The notes below the pieces were generated by a model. It was given only the letters and a program-made list of their open reading frames with translations. It ran no database searches and was not told where the DNA came from. From Amphiduros pacificus (Eukaryota; Annelida; Polychaeta; Phyllodocida; Hesionidae), in the NCBI GenBank assembly GCA_949316495.1, contig OX439001.1:25445386-25509385 (forward strand): DNA of 64,000 nt. The letters run 5' to 3'. The translations under genes and the position numbers were made by a program. Position 1 is the stretch's first letter. Every line of letters starts with the position of its first letter. Of the stretch, positions 23,020 through 36,150 are shown one piece after another.

Positions 23020-25020
23020 TCTTTGTTACCTTGGGTCAAGGTCAAGGTCATGACCAGTACAGAAGCAACTTCGATTGAAAATGTTGTATGTTCCTGTAAA
23101 ATAAAGAAATATTGATTTGATTTGGTAAATGTGATCTACCTACGAGGGGCTTGGATAAGTTTGATATAGGTTGACCTTTAGCTATTTTCAAGGTCATAGG
23201 AGCTGATTTTATAAATCAGTTATTTGTGATATTTTGCAAAACACTACAAATAGCATTTATTCCCACTATATTTATCTTACATAAAATCTTTGTTCATAAT
23301 TTTTGGAAAAGAAAACAATATGTAACCAGGTTTCAGTGACCTACTTAAAGACCATATAGGTCGCAACCTCCAAAATATTTAGAATCAAATTCTTTACAAA
23401 TCAGAGAAGATTAGATCTTGATACTAAGTGAAATTTGGCAAATATCTATGGTAATTTAGTTTGGTGCACTTTTTATGACCTTGGGTCAAGGTCAAGGTTA
23501 GACCAGCACCAGAGCAACTTCACTTGTGAATACTCTATTTTCATAATCTCATGTTCATAATCTTAAGAATAATGCATGTAACTAGTTCACATTATCCTAT
23601 TTATAAGCCATATAGGTCACAACTTCCAAAATATTAAAAATCTGATCCTTAAGAAATCAGAGAAGATTAGATCTTGATATTATGCGAATATTTGTTAATA
23701 TCCAAGGGTAATTTATTTAGATGCACTTCTTGTGACCTTGGATCAGGGTCAAGGTCATGACAAGCACAAGAGGAACTTTGATTTGAATCCTATATCCTAA
23801 GATTACAGCAATACCGATATGACATAGCAGATATGATCTACCAATAAGTGGCCGAGAAAAGTTTGATATTGGGTGACCTTAAACTATTTTGAAGGTCACA
23901 AAAAACGTTTTTCAAATCACCAAAACATGACTCACAACATTTATTGCCACCACATTTATCTTACACAATATGACTGTTCACATTTTTATAAACAATTTAT
24001 GTAACTAGATCTATTAATAGGTCAAATAGTTACAACTTCCAAAAATATGAAGAAGCTGACATAGAACTTGATATTATGGATATGTAAAGTACATTTTTAT
24101 TGACTTTGGGTCAAGGTCAAGCTCAAGACCAGTAATATTATTACATTTGATGATTATGCTCTCTTGGACCTTGTGACCTTGGATCAAGGTCGAGGTCATG
24201 GCCAGCACAGGAGCAACTTCGCTTGTGAATGCTCTTTTTTTTTTACAAAACACAGCAATATTGATATGACTTAGTAGATGTGATTAACCTATGAGGAGCT
24301 TGGATAAGTTCAATATTGCGTGATCTTGGGCAATTTTCAAGGTCACAGGAGCCGATTTTCAAAATCGGCTATTTGTAATATTTTGCAAAACATTAAATAG
24401 TATGTATTCTCACTACATTTATCTTACACAATATCTTTGTTCATAATTCTTTTTAAAAAATATGTAACTAGGTCACAATGACCTACTTAGATGCCCTATA
24501 GGTCACAACTTCTAAATCATTATGAATCTGATCCTTTTCAAACAGAGAAGATTATATCTTGATATTATATAAATATATATCAATATCCATGGTAATTTAT
24601 TTCAATGCACTTTTATGACCTTGGGTCAAGGTCATGATCATCACAAGAATAACTTCGCTTGTGAATGCTCTATTTTCTGTCAAAATACAGCAACATTAAT
24701 ATAACTTAGTAGATGTGATTCACCTATTAGGGGCTTGGAAAAGTTCAATATTGGGTGATCTTGGGCAATTCCTAAGGTCACAGGAACCGATTTTGAAAAT
24801 TAGCTATTTGTGATATTTTGCAAAACACTAGAAATAGTAAGTATTCTCACTATATTTATCTTAAACAATATCTTTATTCATCACTTTTAGAAAAATTTAT
24901 GTAACTAGGTCAAAATGACCTACTTAAAGGCCCTATAGGTCACAACTTCCAAAATGTTGAGAATCTAATCCTTTACAAATCAGAGAAGATTAGATCATGA
25001 TATTATGTAAATATATTGTA
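23020..25020. repeat. Diverged ~440-bp tandem repeat with AGGTCA half-sites
   Basis: Units start near GACCTTGGGTCAAGGTCAAGGTCA (seen at about 23029, 23481, 23736, 24176 and 24616) and share blocks such as GTAACTAGGTCA, AGGTCACAACTTCCAAAAT and CAGAGAAGATTAGATCTTGAT. Spacing is mostly 440-452 bp with one shortened unit. Copies have drifted considerably. Confidence 0.85.
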
Positions 25021-25477
25021 AATATATGTATCCTGACACAAAATGACTCATATAACACAAAAGAGATTGACATTTGTGAGTTGTATAGTGCATGAACTTG
25101 CATGCAATAAATACTGTGCTGACTTCAGTTTTGTGCCACTCACAAACTTTCTAGTTTTTATTTTATTTTATTTATTTTAATTTTGATATGTTTGTCACTT
25201 CTTTTGATATGGTTAGTTGTTTTATATTGGCTTTTTTACATCTTTACCTTCTGTTTTCTTTATCAATTTTTGTCTCCATTCGTGTAACATGTAACATGTA
25301 ACATGAGCACCACTTTTCATTGTTTAAGGTGATTGGCTTAAAACAAAGGCTTAAAAGATAGACAAAAAGAATATTATTCTTTTAGTCCAATAGAATATAA
25401 GATTATTTAAAATATTTTACAATATATATTTGAATAATTTTAAAAACCAAAGCAATATTGCTTTATTTTGTAGAGAA

Positions 25478-28400
25478 ATGCCTCGTTCCAACAAGGATCA
25501 GGACCTCCGCTTTAAGGAAGTAATACACTTCCTGAAGAATAGTGACCAAAAATATGCCAGAAAGAAATATCACCCCAATACATCTGAGAGTGAACGAAAC
25601 GGTATCAGGAAAATTGCATCCAATTTTCGTTACTATGGTATGAATCACATTTTTATCTACCATTGTTGTGCTTTAAATTGCTTTGTTTATTATGCTCGAC
25701 CTGCATTTGTCAATCAAAATTCATTTTTGTATGCTCACAACTTGTATATCAATGAGTATATTGAATATGTTGACTTTATCAGAGGAAAGGGCCTTTTCCG
25801 TTGTACTCAGATTTATGTTCTAATATTCAAAGGTCTAGACATAATCTAGACATGTAGACATAATCTAGACGTGTCTAGAAAGTATCTCTAACCCCATTAG
25901 TCAATCAAAATTCCTTTTGTGCTTATATTGATCGTCATCTGTTATGGAGATTTGTGTTATGCCAATAGGTGTTACTGTAATGTCACGCAGATGGGCGAGT
26001 TGATTATTTTAATGACTGTTGCAGAAATGTAGTCCCTAAAATATTTTAAAAGATTATGAAATGTCTTGCAAATTCTCCTGCAATGATTGAATGAAGTGGC
26101 TTGAAGACTGATCCGAGTTGGATTTAACTTTCAAGTGGCACCATGCAGCTTGCACTATATGACCTAAACATACTTCAAAAAGTTGCACGAGAGGGCCTAT
26201 TTCACACTATGCTAATGTTAATGCTATCATAGACCGCATGCTAACCAGATATCAAAAGGTTGCGTGAGAGAGCCTATTGAACATTCTGCTAATTCTAATG
26301 GCATCATAGAATCCATGCTAACTGAAATTTTTAAAAACTCAGCCCATAACACATTATGCGAATGCTAGTGGCATCATAGAATCTATGCTAACTGGATATC
26401 AAAAGAGTTGCATGACGGATCCTATTGAACATACTGCTAATGCTAATGGCATCATAGAGCCTATGCTAACTGAATTTCTTAGAAGTTGCATGAGAGAGCC
26501 CATCATACATTAAGCTTGGTGTAGTGAACTGACTGATCCTCCCAAAATGTGCCTTAAGGTCTATAATCCACAATCAGTTTGAAGCATTTGGAGAGAACTT
26601 CGTGTGGTCTCGTATATTTACGTAACTGTCTTCGGCCCCTACAGCCCACATGGCGGACAAACTCTTTTATTGATAATTCATATTTTATGCCATGATTATA
26701 TCTAAAATGTCCCAAAAAAGTTTGATTATTCTTTGGATGGCATTAAACAAAGAAAATATAAATACTTGATATTAGTCGCCAGCTGCAAAAACTGAGTCAA
26801 ACCCGTTTTAACTACCGTTATAGCGGGTTCAATTTAAATAATAAAAATGTAAGACTAGCTGGTTAAGTTTACTTTTTCTGTGCTAAATTAACAAATAACA
26901 TTACTTTGAACACATTTAAACCAAAGAAACATAAGTCTGTCCCAGTTTTATCATTGTGGATTATAGACCTTAAACGAATCAAAGCACTGGAAATATATGG
27001 CTGGCATAATGTGATCCCATTTAAGATTGTGTACTTGGTGTGCTTAGAATTGTGGAGTGAGACAAGCTTGAAATGGATATGATGGTTGTCCTTTCCACTC
27101 AGACCTTATTCTCAAATCATTCAACATCAGTATAAATGTCAGGCATAGGCATATAACGTTTCTATGTTAATCTACAAAGGATACATGACTAGATGTGGAC
27201 CTTTGTAGGCTTTTGTATAAAATATTGTCAGTGACCTTGAAGTGACCTTTGATAGACTTTAAAAATGAAACTCCTATTTCCTTGGATTTTACTATAAATT
27301 TTGATATTCAATCATTTGCATATATCAGAAATGAGGAAATTCTGATGTGGTGAGCTATCTTAGAACAATATCTATAATAGCAACATATTGGTGGTTGATT
27401 TATGAAAGTACATATTATAATGCATGGAGAAAAACATTAATGCTGAAAATAAAATGGAAGATTTATTAACAAGCCAAGTCTGGTAAGAAATAGCAAGAAT
27501 ATGGTAGGTGTACAAAAGATGAAAATTGTAGGGATTTTAAATTTTTAAAGGTTCATACCTATAAAATATAAGTGTAATTTCAGAAAATAACCCCTTAGTT
27601 GCCCTAGTCATAATGGTACATGAAAAAATGATAATAAACTCTAAAAGTATGTGTAAATGTGCCAAATTTGCAATAGAAAAAAATCAGGTGAAAGAAATGT
27701 ATTACATGTAGACACAAATGGATGACCTCATTGAAAAGCTGATATGTCTGCAAATTTTTAAATATTAATTTTTTTTCTTCAATACAATGAAGTTGCTAAA
27801 ATTATTTCTTGACTATGTATATAAATTGGAGAATGTGTTCTATTTTTGGCGCCATTTATGCTGGGTGAAAGTGATATCATGTACCCACTGCAGTCGGTAG
27901 TTTTCTACTACCTATTTGATGTTCAATGTCTCCCATTTCTCGGGATGATATTGAATATTAAATTCAACATTTACAATTTTCCATTATTTTGTTTTACGAA
28001 ATTATACACCAGTTTTGTTTCTGCTATGTACCATTAGTTACAAATTTTCATGAAGGAATATTGGAAAATGAATAAACTTTTGCACTTTGGCTTGGTGTTG
28101 GTCCAGTACTGTGTACAGATACAGATTTGATGCTGGACCTTTATTGGTGTAATATGGGTCCAATGCTGGCTCCTTATTGGTGCAATATTGGTCCAATGAA
28201 GGCCCAGTATAGTTTCCATACAGTATGCCTTCAATAAACTAACATAGGTTCAATGCTGGTATTGCTAATGGTTAAATGATGGCAGTCCTTTATAGATTAA
28301 ATATCGGTCCAGTGAGGAAACAGTAATTAAGTCTTTAATACAGAATGATGTTATTCAGTGCTATATGATATGTTGGGGCAATACCTGCAAAATGATAACA

Positions 28401-31400
28401 AAATGGCTTTTATGTACATATTCAAGCTTCATTCAGAAATTGTCTGCTGATGCCTTCTCAACCTGCCTTTAAATTTCTGTCGTCCCCCTGCTCTTTATCC
28501 ACTTCAACGCAACCAAATATGAGTGTTCTCAGTGTTACTTAAAGTAGTTAACATTGAATCACGATGACTTTGTCATAGTAACACCTTGGAGTAATTATGA
28601 ACTATCGACTTTACCTTTATTCAACTTGTGTGATATCTATGAATAATCCTTGTCATTATCATGACATTATTGGACTAGTATTGGTACAGTATCAGAGATA
28701 ATGTTTGCGTGTGTATAACTTCGTACTGTCACCATTGGACCAGTACAAGACCAGTATCAATTACCATGGCCAGTGTACGGTACAAACTGGGAGCAATAAA
28801 GCCAGCATTGAACCAACATTATTCCTGGGATGTTATCTCATACCAATTCAAACCCTAGACCACGCCAATCACAAATACAATTATCTGAAGATGTATATTT
28901 TTGTATGTTTTGAAAGACCAGGATGGGAAAATAGTCGCATAGTCCTTCAGCTGTTATAGGTTCTGTGTGTATATTTAGGTCATGCAGCTTTCCTTAAGAT
29001 AATGTTTGGGCATGGTATGAGGATTGAGAAAATCAGGGCAGACTTTCTGAATTGTGCAAACAATGTGTTGTACCCTGTATAAATATACTATTATTGACAA
29101 AATGTGTCATCTCAACTTTTCTGATTCGAAATATTTGCAAAACATTTTAATTATTTTGATAGAGTCTGATGATAAACTATGGTATAAAGTAAAGAATGAC
29201 AAACCAAGATTGGTAGTGAGAGGCGTGGAAGAGCGACAGAGGATTTTGGAAGAATGCCATGTTGATACCACTGTACGCCACATGGGGGAGACAAAGATGA
29301 GGATTGCAATTAATGAGCAATATTACTGGCAAACTATTGTACAGGATATAAAAACATATGTAAGTTGTCACAAATTGAATATTATGGCTGTAAATGCAGA
29401 AACTGACATCTAATGATATATTTTATTTAATTAAATTCAATTATAGATAATGATTTATTTGTATATATATATATAACATTATGACTCTTTATGGCAGTCT
29501 GGGGATTATTACACAGTAGTTGTAGTTGACAGTATGCATAAAGTTTGTCAAAGCAAAATGGTAAATATGATTAGTTTATGAGTTGGCAACTCAAATACCC
29601 AATACAGACTTCATGAAGATACTACACTATTTTATACTTATAAACATCTACAATGTAGTAAAGAAAAATTTCTATTTACTGAATCCTCTTTAGATCGGCC
29701 GTTGCACCCACAAAAATTGCCAGTCCAGAAAGCGTGCCAAACCACCGGACTGTGATCATGACGATGAAAGCTACAAGAGAGTCAGACCACCTGAAATAAC
29801 AGAGAAGAATATGGATGATATTATGAGGAAGTGTCAGGGAAAAGTTTCCCCTGGCATTTTGACCTGTCTGGAGGCGAGTCTTGATCGAGATGGGCAAATG
29901 GATCTTCTCAGCCAAGCCATATCTGAAAGTGGAATAGATTGTGGATCACTGAAGGTGTGCATGTTACATGTATTATAATCTTGAGATTCTATCCGAGGTT
30001 CACATGAGTTATGATCAAATGATGTGGATGTTTTATGTTGCATAGGAGGATAGTACAAACTTCAGTGATGCCAGTGTCTGTAATATCCCATTACCTGTAA
30101 TAGACGAGGAACAAAAATTCATCCCTGAATTCCAAATTGATGATGCCACATCTATTGGTGATGTTGTTGGTGAGAGTATTGGGCTGGTGGGAATGCAAGA
30201 TGTGAATTTAGAAGATCTTATTACAGGTTAGACATTAAGGTGTATTGAAATATAGTTCATATAATTTGGCTAGGGTTTACGATGTCATACATGTAGGTAA
30301 TTTGATGGGCAACTGGACTGTGATAGAAACTACCTGTATGCCTTTCATGTGCAGAATAAATAAATGATTTATTACACACTTTATACAAGAATATAATAGA
30401 ACCCTGTGATATTGAATATTGAATATTCAAATCGTACATGGAAGGGTAAATTTCCAACTGGGGTTGAGGTAAATTACCTAGTTCTGCATATTGGGGTGGA
30501 GTAAGATATCTACCAATACAAAATATCCCATCAAAAACTCATATCTGTGTGCTTCTAAGGTTATTTTGAATTGAATTCAAGTCTATCATGGCCTTATTAG
30601 AGTATACAATGATATAATTCCATTATACCACATTTACATTCAGAACTCACAAATTGTTCGTGTTTGTCCCGAAAAAGGAAAGAAATCCTAGATTTCAGAC
30701 AGGTGTTCTTTAATCCCAAGTGACAAAATTGTCGATCGATTCTCCCTTCGCTTACTCACATTAAATGAAAGTCAGAATTAACCGATGGAGCTGCCTATTT
30801 TATTCAAGGATCATAACAATATATATCAACAGGAAAACATCTCAGTGGAAAAAATCAATAGCCTCATGAAGTGAGGCACCGGTTTGTAGATCTGAAATCA
30901 CTGTATTGAATCCATTCGTATTTAGATATGCATAATGTTCGTATGACAGGGAATACTTTGTTCTGAATCCAGAGGCCTTTGAAATAGAACAACAATAATA
31001 AATTGATAACTTGGTTCAAAAACGCAGTTTTCAATGTTTAATTATCAATTTATTTATTTCTTTGTAGGTGGTATGGATCTTTATAAGGACCACAGAAGGA
31101 ACATAAGTATTATTTTACAGAAAATCGTTTCCCATTCCTTTCCAGTCAATTCCATACATTTCTGGCCATTAACTCTTCCTGTCACTCCGAGTATTCCAAG
31201 GCAATGTGTGTCCTTTCTGTTCGTTTCCAGATCAATCCGATCAAAACATATTATATTCAATATTCTTAAGATAATATTGCAGTGAAATAAGTTTTTACAT
31301 TTAAAAAAATATATTTTCATTATTATTGCAGAAAGAATTGTTAAATATACTGACAATAATGTAGAACAAATTTCGGTTGTTCAAAACTTATTTTGAACAT

Positions 31401-34400
31401 AGTAAATATCTTCAAAATTGGAGGATTTTAGTATTATTAAGATAATAACGATATGAACCTGATAAAAAAACATCATCATTATTTTGAACAATGATGGATG
31501 TTAATAATTCATTGCGAAGAACTGACCGGGTCAGACAGATCATCTGGATCGGACAGGGATGTTCAAATTGGTAGGCATGGATAGTTTAGCTTGGCTTTCA
31601 TTTCGTACAGAAAGGACACAAGGTTTGGAAGGCCTGATTTAATCCATACTGCACCCTAATAATACCTTCCCCGGATATCATTGAAGTGCCCGATCATGTA
31701 TATATGACCTTTGACCTGTGACATCCCGAGTCCCTAAATAAATATTATTACTCATCATATTACCCCCACATAAATTCTCTGCCATTTGTAAGTACTTATG
31801 TCTTCTGCTTAATCTAAATCCGATCTAAAAAGCATGGCAGATAATGAGAAATACGGATTTTATGAATAATTTTCATCACTCTCGATGAAGTTTTGTAGAT
31901 TTCGAAGATTAAGATAATTTAAGAAGTCTTTAAAATTGACCAAGTAAGGTCCACCTGAAAGTGGTGTGAATCTGGTTTTTACAAAATGTTGAACAATTGT
32001 GGATGCCTGGTTTATATTCTTGGTTTAGCATTAGGTGACATATATGTCACAAAGGAAAAAAGTTAATAGTTGAAAGCATTACACTCTCATCCCATCTAAA
32101 CACCTTTTACTAAAGCAATCTAAATACCAAAACCGGCTTAGATATCTGCTACATATATGCATTTTGTTTGTTTTCTAAACACATTGGGATGACGGTGTAA
32201 TCATGATATAGTTTCCTGGCACTTTATATTATGGCCCAGGTTCAAGACGACAGATCACTCGTATCTGAGCTCATACTGAGCTCTATTACAGTTTGGTTAA
32301 TTGCTTTTTACTTTGTAGAATTCCACAGAGAGACAGCTTCAAATGGAAATTGGATAGAAGAAACAACAAATCCCACATCTGACCTGAGTTCTTGCTCGTT
32401 TCTAACGATTGATAGCACGCAAATGGGTCAGTTGGGTCTTGTTAGCCATGTTGGAATAAGGAATGAGAGCAATGAGAACATGGCTATCAGTCCAGGTAGA
32501 TTGATGTTTCTCTCTTTGAAAATGTTATGCAATATTATTAGATATCAGATGTTTTACATTCTGGTCTTTGATGAAGACAAGGCGTATATCATGCCAGGGT
32601 CAGAGATTAAGAGTCTTACAAAAGCACACTGTTAAAAATAACTATAAAATATCAGCAACTTTTGCTGCAAATCAGCAAATTCACTGTTTCAGCTGTTTAG
32701 ATTGCAGTTGGAAATTTGGTCTGCTCAACTCCTTTACTACTCTGCTAAACAGAGGCTATTCTATACCGTCTACCTCTGGTTAGCAGAATACTCCTTTATC
32801 GCCTCACCCAATTTACGATGATATTGAGATATCAAAGTATATATTTTCCAATTTTACTGGAAAATTGGTTTTGAACTATGCCTCTCTCCATCCCCTATGA
32901 CCCTTTTTGATGGAATGGTGTTCAAGATTGTACCGTTTTTTTAACACATCTCTAAACAGTATATATGCCTTATCCATTGGCTCCCCAAATCAGTATGACA
33001 AGGAACCTGGAATTTTTACCAGCTTTTGTTCTCAGCATATGATGGGATATATTTAGCTTTCTGCTGGCTCAGCCCATGTCTTCGCACTTGTTCCTATCAT
33101 ACATGTTTGACTATTAATGATGCACAGGGCTGGCTCCCAAACTTGATCGGTGTCTTAAAATCTCACAGATAACTGAGTGACTAAAGGAGACTGTGGGATT
33201 TAGCTCAGTGAGTTTTGCACCTTTGTTTATTACACATGCCTGGCATTCATGTTTAAGTAATAGAGAACATTTACTTATAACTGGCTACCTTATTCATTGT
33301 GGGGCATAGAATCATCAGTAATCATATCCTCCTGTCTGGTCAATTCAATATGTTCGTGGTAACAAATGCAAATTTTGAGAAATTATTGTAAAGCAGCTTA
33401 AGTGATTCTCATATTTCTTTTGTTCTCTCGGTGCAATAACTCATTTATTTTATCTTTAATGGATTCAAATTCCGATGATTACAGGTGTGGCTTCCCCAAC
33501 CTACACTATAAAGGACACGAAGGGACCTTTGGAACCACCATGGAAAAACATTAAACTAGGTTAATATGTGTTTCTTTATATATATATATATGTATAATAG
33601 TATAAACGTATAATAGTAATCAAAACCTTTTTTGTGTCATTGAATATATTTTGATTTGTTAGAATCAAAATATACTCAATGTTTTGAATTTAAAAAAACA
33701 GCTAAAAAATCCTTATTCATGAAACATATGAAAAGTGATTCAAGTGTGAGAGGGGTGCCAAAGGAATAAAGTTACAAAATCGAACTGTCATAGTGTCTGC
33801 CTTGCCATGCTATCTTTTTCTGACATATATTTGGAAAATATGCATATTCATAATATTAAGTAATGCAGCGTTATATCTATTCTATCATTTTCATAATATA
33901 AAGTAATGCAGCGTTATACCTATTCTATCATTATTCATAATATAAGGCAATGCAGCATTTTATCCTTACTCTCTAAGCTCTCATTTCCAATACTAGTACA
34001 AGTACTAGCACCAATTGTCATGAGTATCATAGACTGCCTTAGTTGTCGTATAACTTGATATTTTTTAATGTGTGATTATGATTTATTACACTAAGGATAT
34101 ATTTGTAAAGTTTGAAGAAATATTTGAGGTAAATATTTCTCCATGTGTTCTTTCAGCATTGAACTTAAGAAGGAAATAGGTTTTTAATCTTGATTTTAGA
34201 TGCAGCTGTTTCAAGCGACATTTCAATGGAGAACACTGTATTCTTGGAAGCTGAGGAAAACAGTAAACTGAGTAACTTATATGACTTTATTAAAGATGGG
34301 AGACTAATACAATACTGCTCAGAAAGTTATAATAAATATTTACCCATAGATCATCGGTGATTAGTGTATTTGGCATAGCTTTTTCACCTAAGATTATGTA

Positions 34401-36150
34401 GAGAGCATGTAGGGTAGACTTTCTAAATCATACAAACAACGATTTCTACTCGATATATAGATTTCCATAACTCATGAATTGGGACTATAAATGACTATTT
34501 AAAAGTTTTAATTTTTTTGTCCACTAAAATGTCACTTATTTGCGAGTATCCAGAGATATACATAGAAAGCTATAGTAAGGACTTTTGGTGTTTTATTAGG
34601 AAATTGATTGATTTTATACTTGTTTCATGTGAAAATATCTGCAAATCGCACATAAAAATCTAAAATTTCAGTTTTCATTACTTGCTCTGCAATATATGCT
34701 AAATTTGAATTATTGTTATACAGAACTATAGTTTACTTTAAAAATATAATATCCTTCCTTTTACTGACTTTGAATCTTTATTTTAGGTAATTTTTACCAA
34801 AGCTACAACCCAATGGATACTTCTAACAAACTTTGGGAACCAGGAGAAAACAGTAAAACGGGTAAATATACGTTGTGTGTCCATCATGAATATTTGATAT
34901 TTAAACTGTACTGTGAAAGTAATGCAGCATTCTACCTTGGTATGTATAAAGATAAAAGTCCTTTCATAATATCCATTTGTATATCACAGACAGAATACCA
35001 TATACAATGCTCTTTTTAATCAAATGAGAAACTATTAATTAGAATTAACTTATGAGACATTTAAGGCATGCCCAGTGACAACTATTCAATTAATATTTTT
35101 ATCTCATCTTTCAGCACAAACATCATGGTGTCCCCCTATTAAACCCAGACGCGTTATCAAGGTAAATATTCCTAATTTACTTGTGTGCTCTTTCCAAAGA
35201 ATGTCAAGTAATTATCTTTTTATGGAATTAAAAGGAGATATGATGATTTAGCTGAGGCACCGGATATTAACTTCTAGTACCTCTCAGTATTCCTGTTTGT
35301 ACCTCCCTCCTGGTTTTCGAACATGTGTTAATTATGCAGCTATGCTCTATACACTTCTGGGATATCTATAGATATGCATTCCAAACTTGGTCATTTTGAG
35401 TTTTTTTATGAAAAGTCAAGATGAACCTCATTTTGAAAGACTAGACAGGAATATTGGAATTATATAATTCTGATTTTTTTGGAATAGTATAGGTCAGCAT
35501 TATGGCGTAAAATCATGATTTGCCTTACTGGTAAGAGGTTGAACAAGAAAATGATAAAATTTGATAATTCTGATATTTTCGGAACATTCCAAATTACTTG
35601 ATGCATAATATTAATATAATTATTATTAGTAATTATTATAATTATTATTAATAATATTATTCATTCTTTATTTATATTTGAGTCGCTGGTTAAATTAGGA
35701 TAGGTAGGGAAATAGGAAACAAGCTACTTTTTTTAGGCCTTAGCAAGATGATCAGTTCCCAGCCTGAGTACCTATGACAGGTGCTATACAAAGCACACAT
35801 TGTGCTATACTGCTGTAATCTGCATTCAGGCCAACATCTCCTGTTGTCTGGTCCAATATTTTGGATAGAAAATTATTGTCTAGAAATCTTATCATGAACA
35901 TAATTTTAATAATTTTATATTTAAATCAAACATAAAAGTGGTTTAAAGGAACTAGCTTTATTCATAGTCTTCTCTTCATCATTATGTACCGCAGATTCCT
36001 CAGCGGAACACAGCTGAGGACACTGGCCAATTGGACGTTGCTCTTCTGACTTTAAGTCGAGATCCTGATGTAGGACCTGTGATTCACATCGATGATGACA
36101 GTTATGATGATATCGATGACGGATTCCTTAAATATTTGAGTTTGGAATAG
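25478..36150 (+). CDS. GIN-like integrase H2C2 zinc-finger protein, eleven coding exons
   Basis: Exons 25478-25637, 29163-29359, 29694-29954, 30046-30226, 31068-31106, 32319-32495, 33485-33559, 34200-34271, 34787-34861, 35115-35161 and 35995-36150 have GT/AG borders and compatible phases and give 479 aa ending in TAG. The 39-nt fifth exon is the least certain. Residues 1-54 (MPRSNKDQDL...ERNGIRKIASNF) and the H2C2 finger (H86, H93, YYW at 107-109, C123 and C128) are homologous to the gene at 17853-20370; the C-x4-C spacing differs from the usual C-x2-C. No integrase core follows. A basic patch RKRAK..KRVRPP comes next, then low-complexity acidic and Ser/Asn-rich sequence. Exons 5-9 are all phase 1-1. 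The tail holds VIHIDDD (457-463), like a SUMO-interacting motif, in a very acidic end. Intron 1 (3.5 kb) is full of repeats. The role is unknown; nuclear binding is an inference. Confidence 0.78.
26180..26505. repeat. ~77-bp degenerate tandem repeat in intron 1
   Basis: Four to five units each with GTTGCAYGAGAGAGCCTAT, GCTAATGCTAATGG and CATCATAGAATC...ATGCTAACTG. GTTGC starts lie at 26182, 26259, 26407 and 26485, and one copy has lost that word. Confidence 0.88.
26554..26973. mobile_element. ~420-bp TTAA-ended MITE in intron 1
   Basis: The segment begins TTAAGGTCTATAATCCACAA and ends with its reverse complement, a 21-bp match. TTAA at both ends fits a TTAA target duplication as in piggyBac-type elements. 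There is no open frame. A copy of the TCGCCAGCTGC palindrome element lies inside it. Confidence 0.7.
26776..26835. mobile_element. Partial copy of the TCGCCAGCTGC palindrome element
   Basis: TCGCCAGCTGCAAAAAC followed by CAAACCCGTTTTAAC and a pairing AGCGGGTT matches one arm of 22659-22759. Confidence 0.6.
28085..28870. repeat. Foldback-like region with inverted TTGGTCCAATGCTGG arms
   Basis: The left arm (about 28085-28330) repeats words like TATTGGTGCAATATTGGTCC and CAATGCTGG. The right arm (about 28730-28850) carries the reverse complements (ACCATTGGACCAGTAC, GCCAGCATTGAACCAACATT). The arms are imperfect and no target duplication was found. Confidence 0.45.
29498..29560 (+). other. Possible 63-nt cassette exon in the GIN-like gene
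   Basis: Bounded by TTATGGCAG and ATG|GTAAAT, phase 0 on both sides, 21 open codons. Inclusion would separate the His pair from the Cys pair of the H2C2 finger. The sequence could also be plain intron. Confidence 0.3.
33846..33960. repeat. ~43-bp tandem repeat, about three copies
   Basis: TAATGCAGCGTTATA begins at 33861, 33904 and (as CAATGCAGC) 33948, with shared ATTCTATCATT and TTCATAATATAA. It lies in intron 7 of the + strand GIN-like gene. Confidence 0.9.

Noticed and set aside
31330-31398. Possible exon after TTATTGCAG at 31330
   Set aside because: It runs into a stop after about 20 codons and breaks the chain, while the exon at 32319 keeps phase and open frame to the terminal exon.
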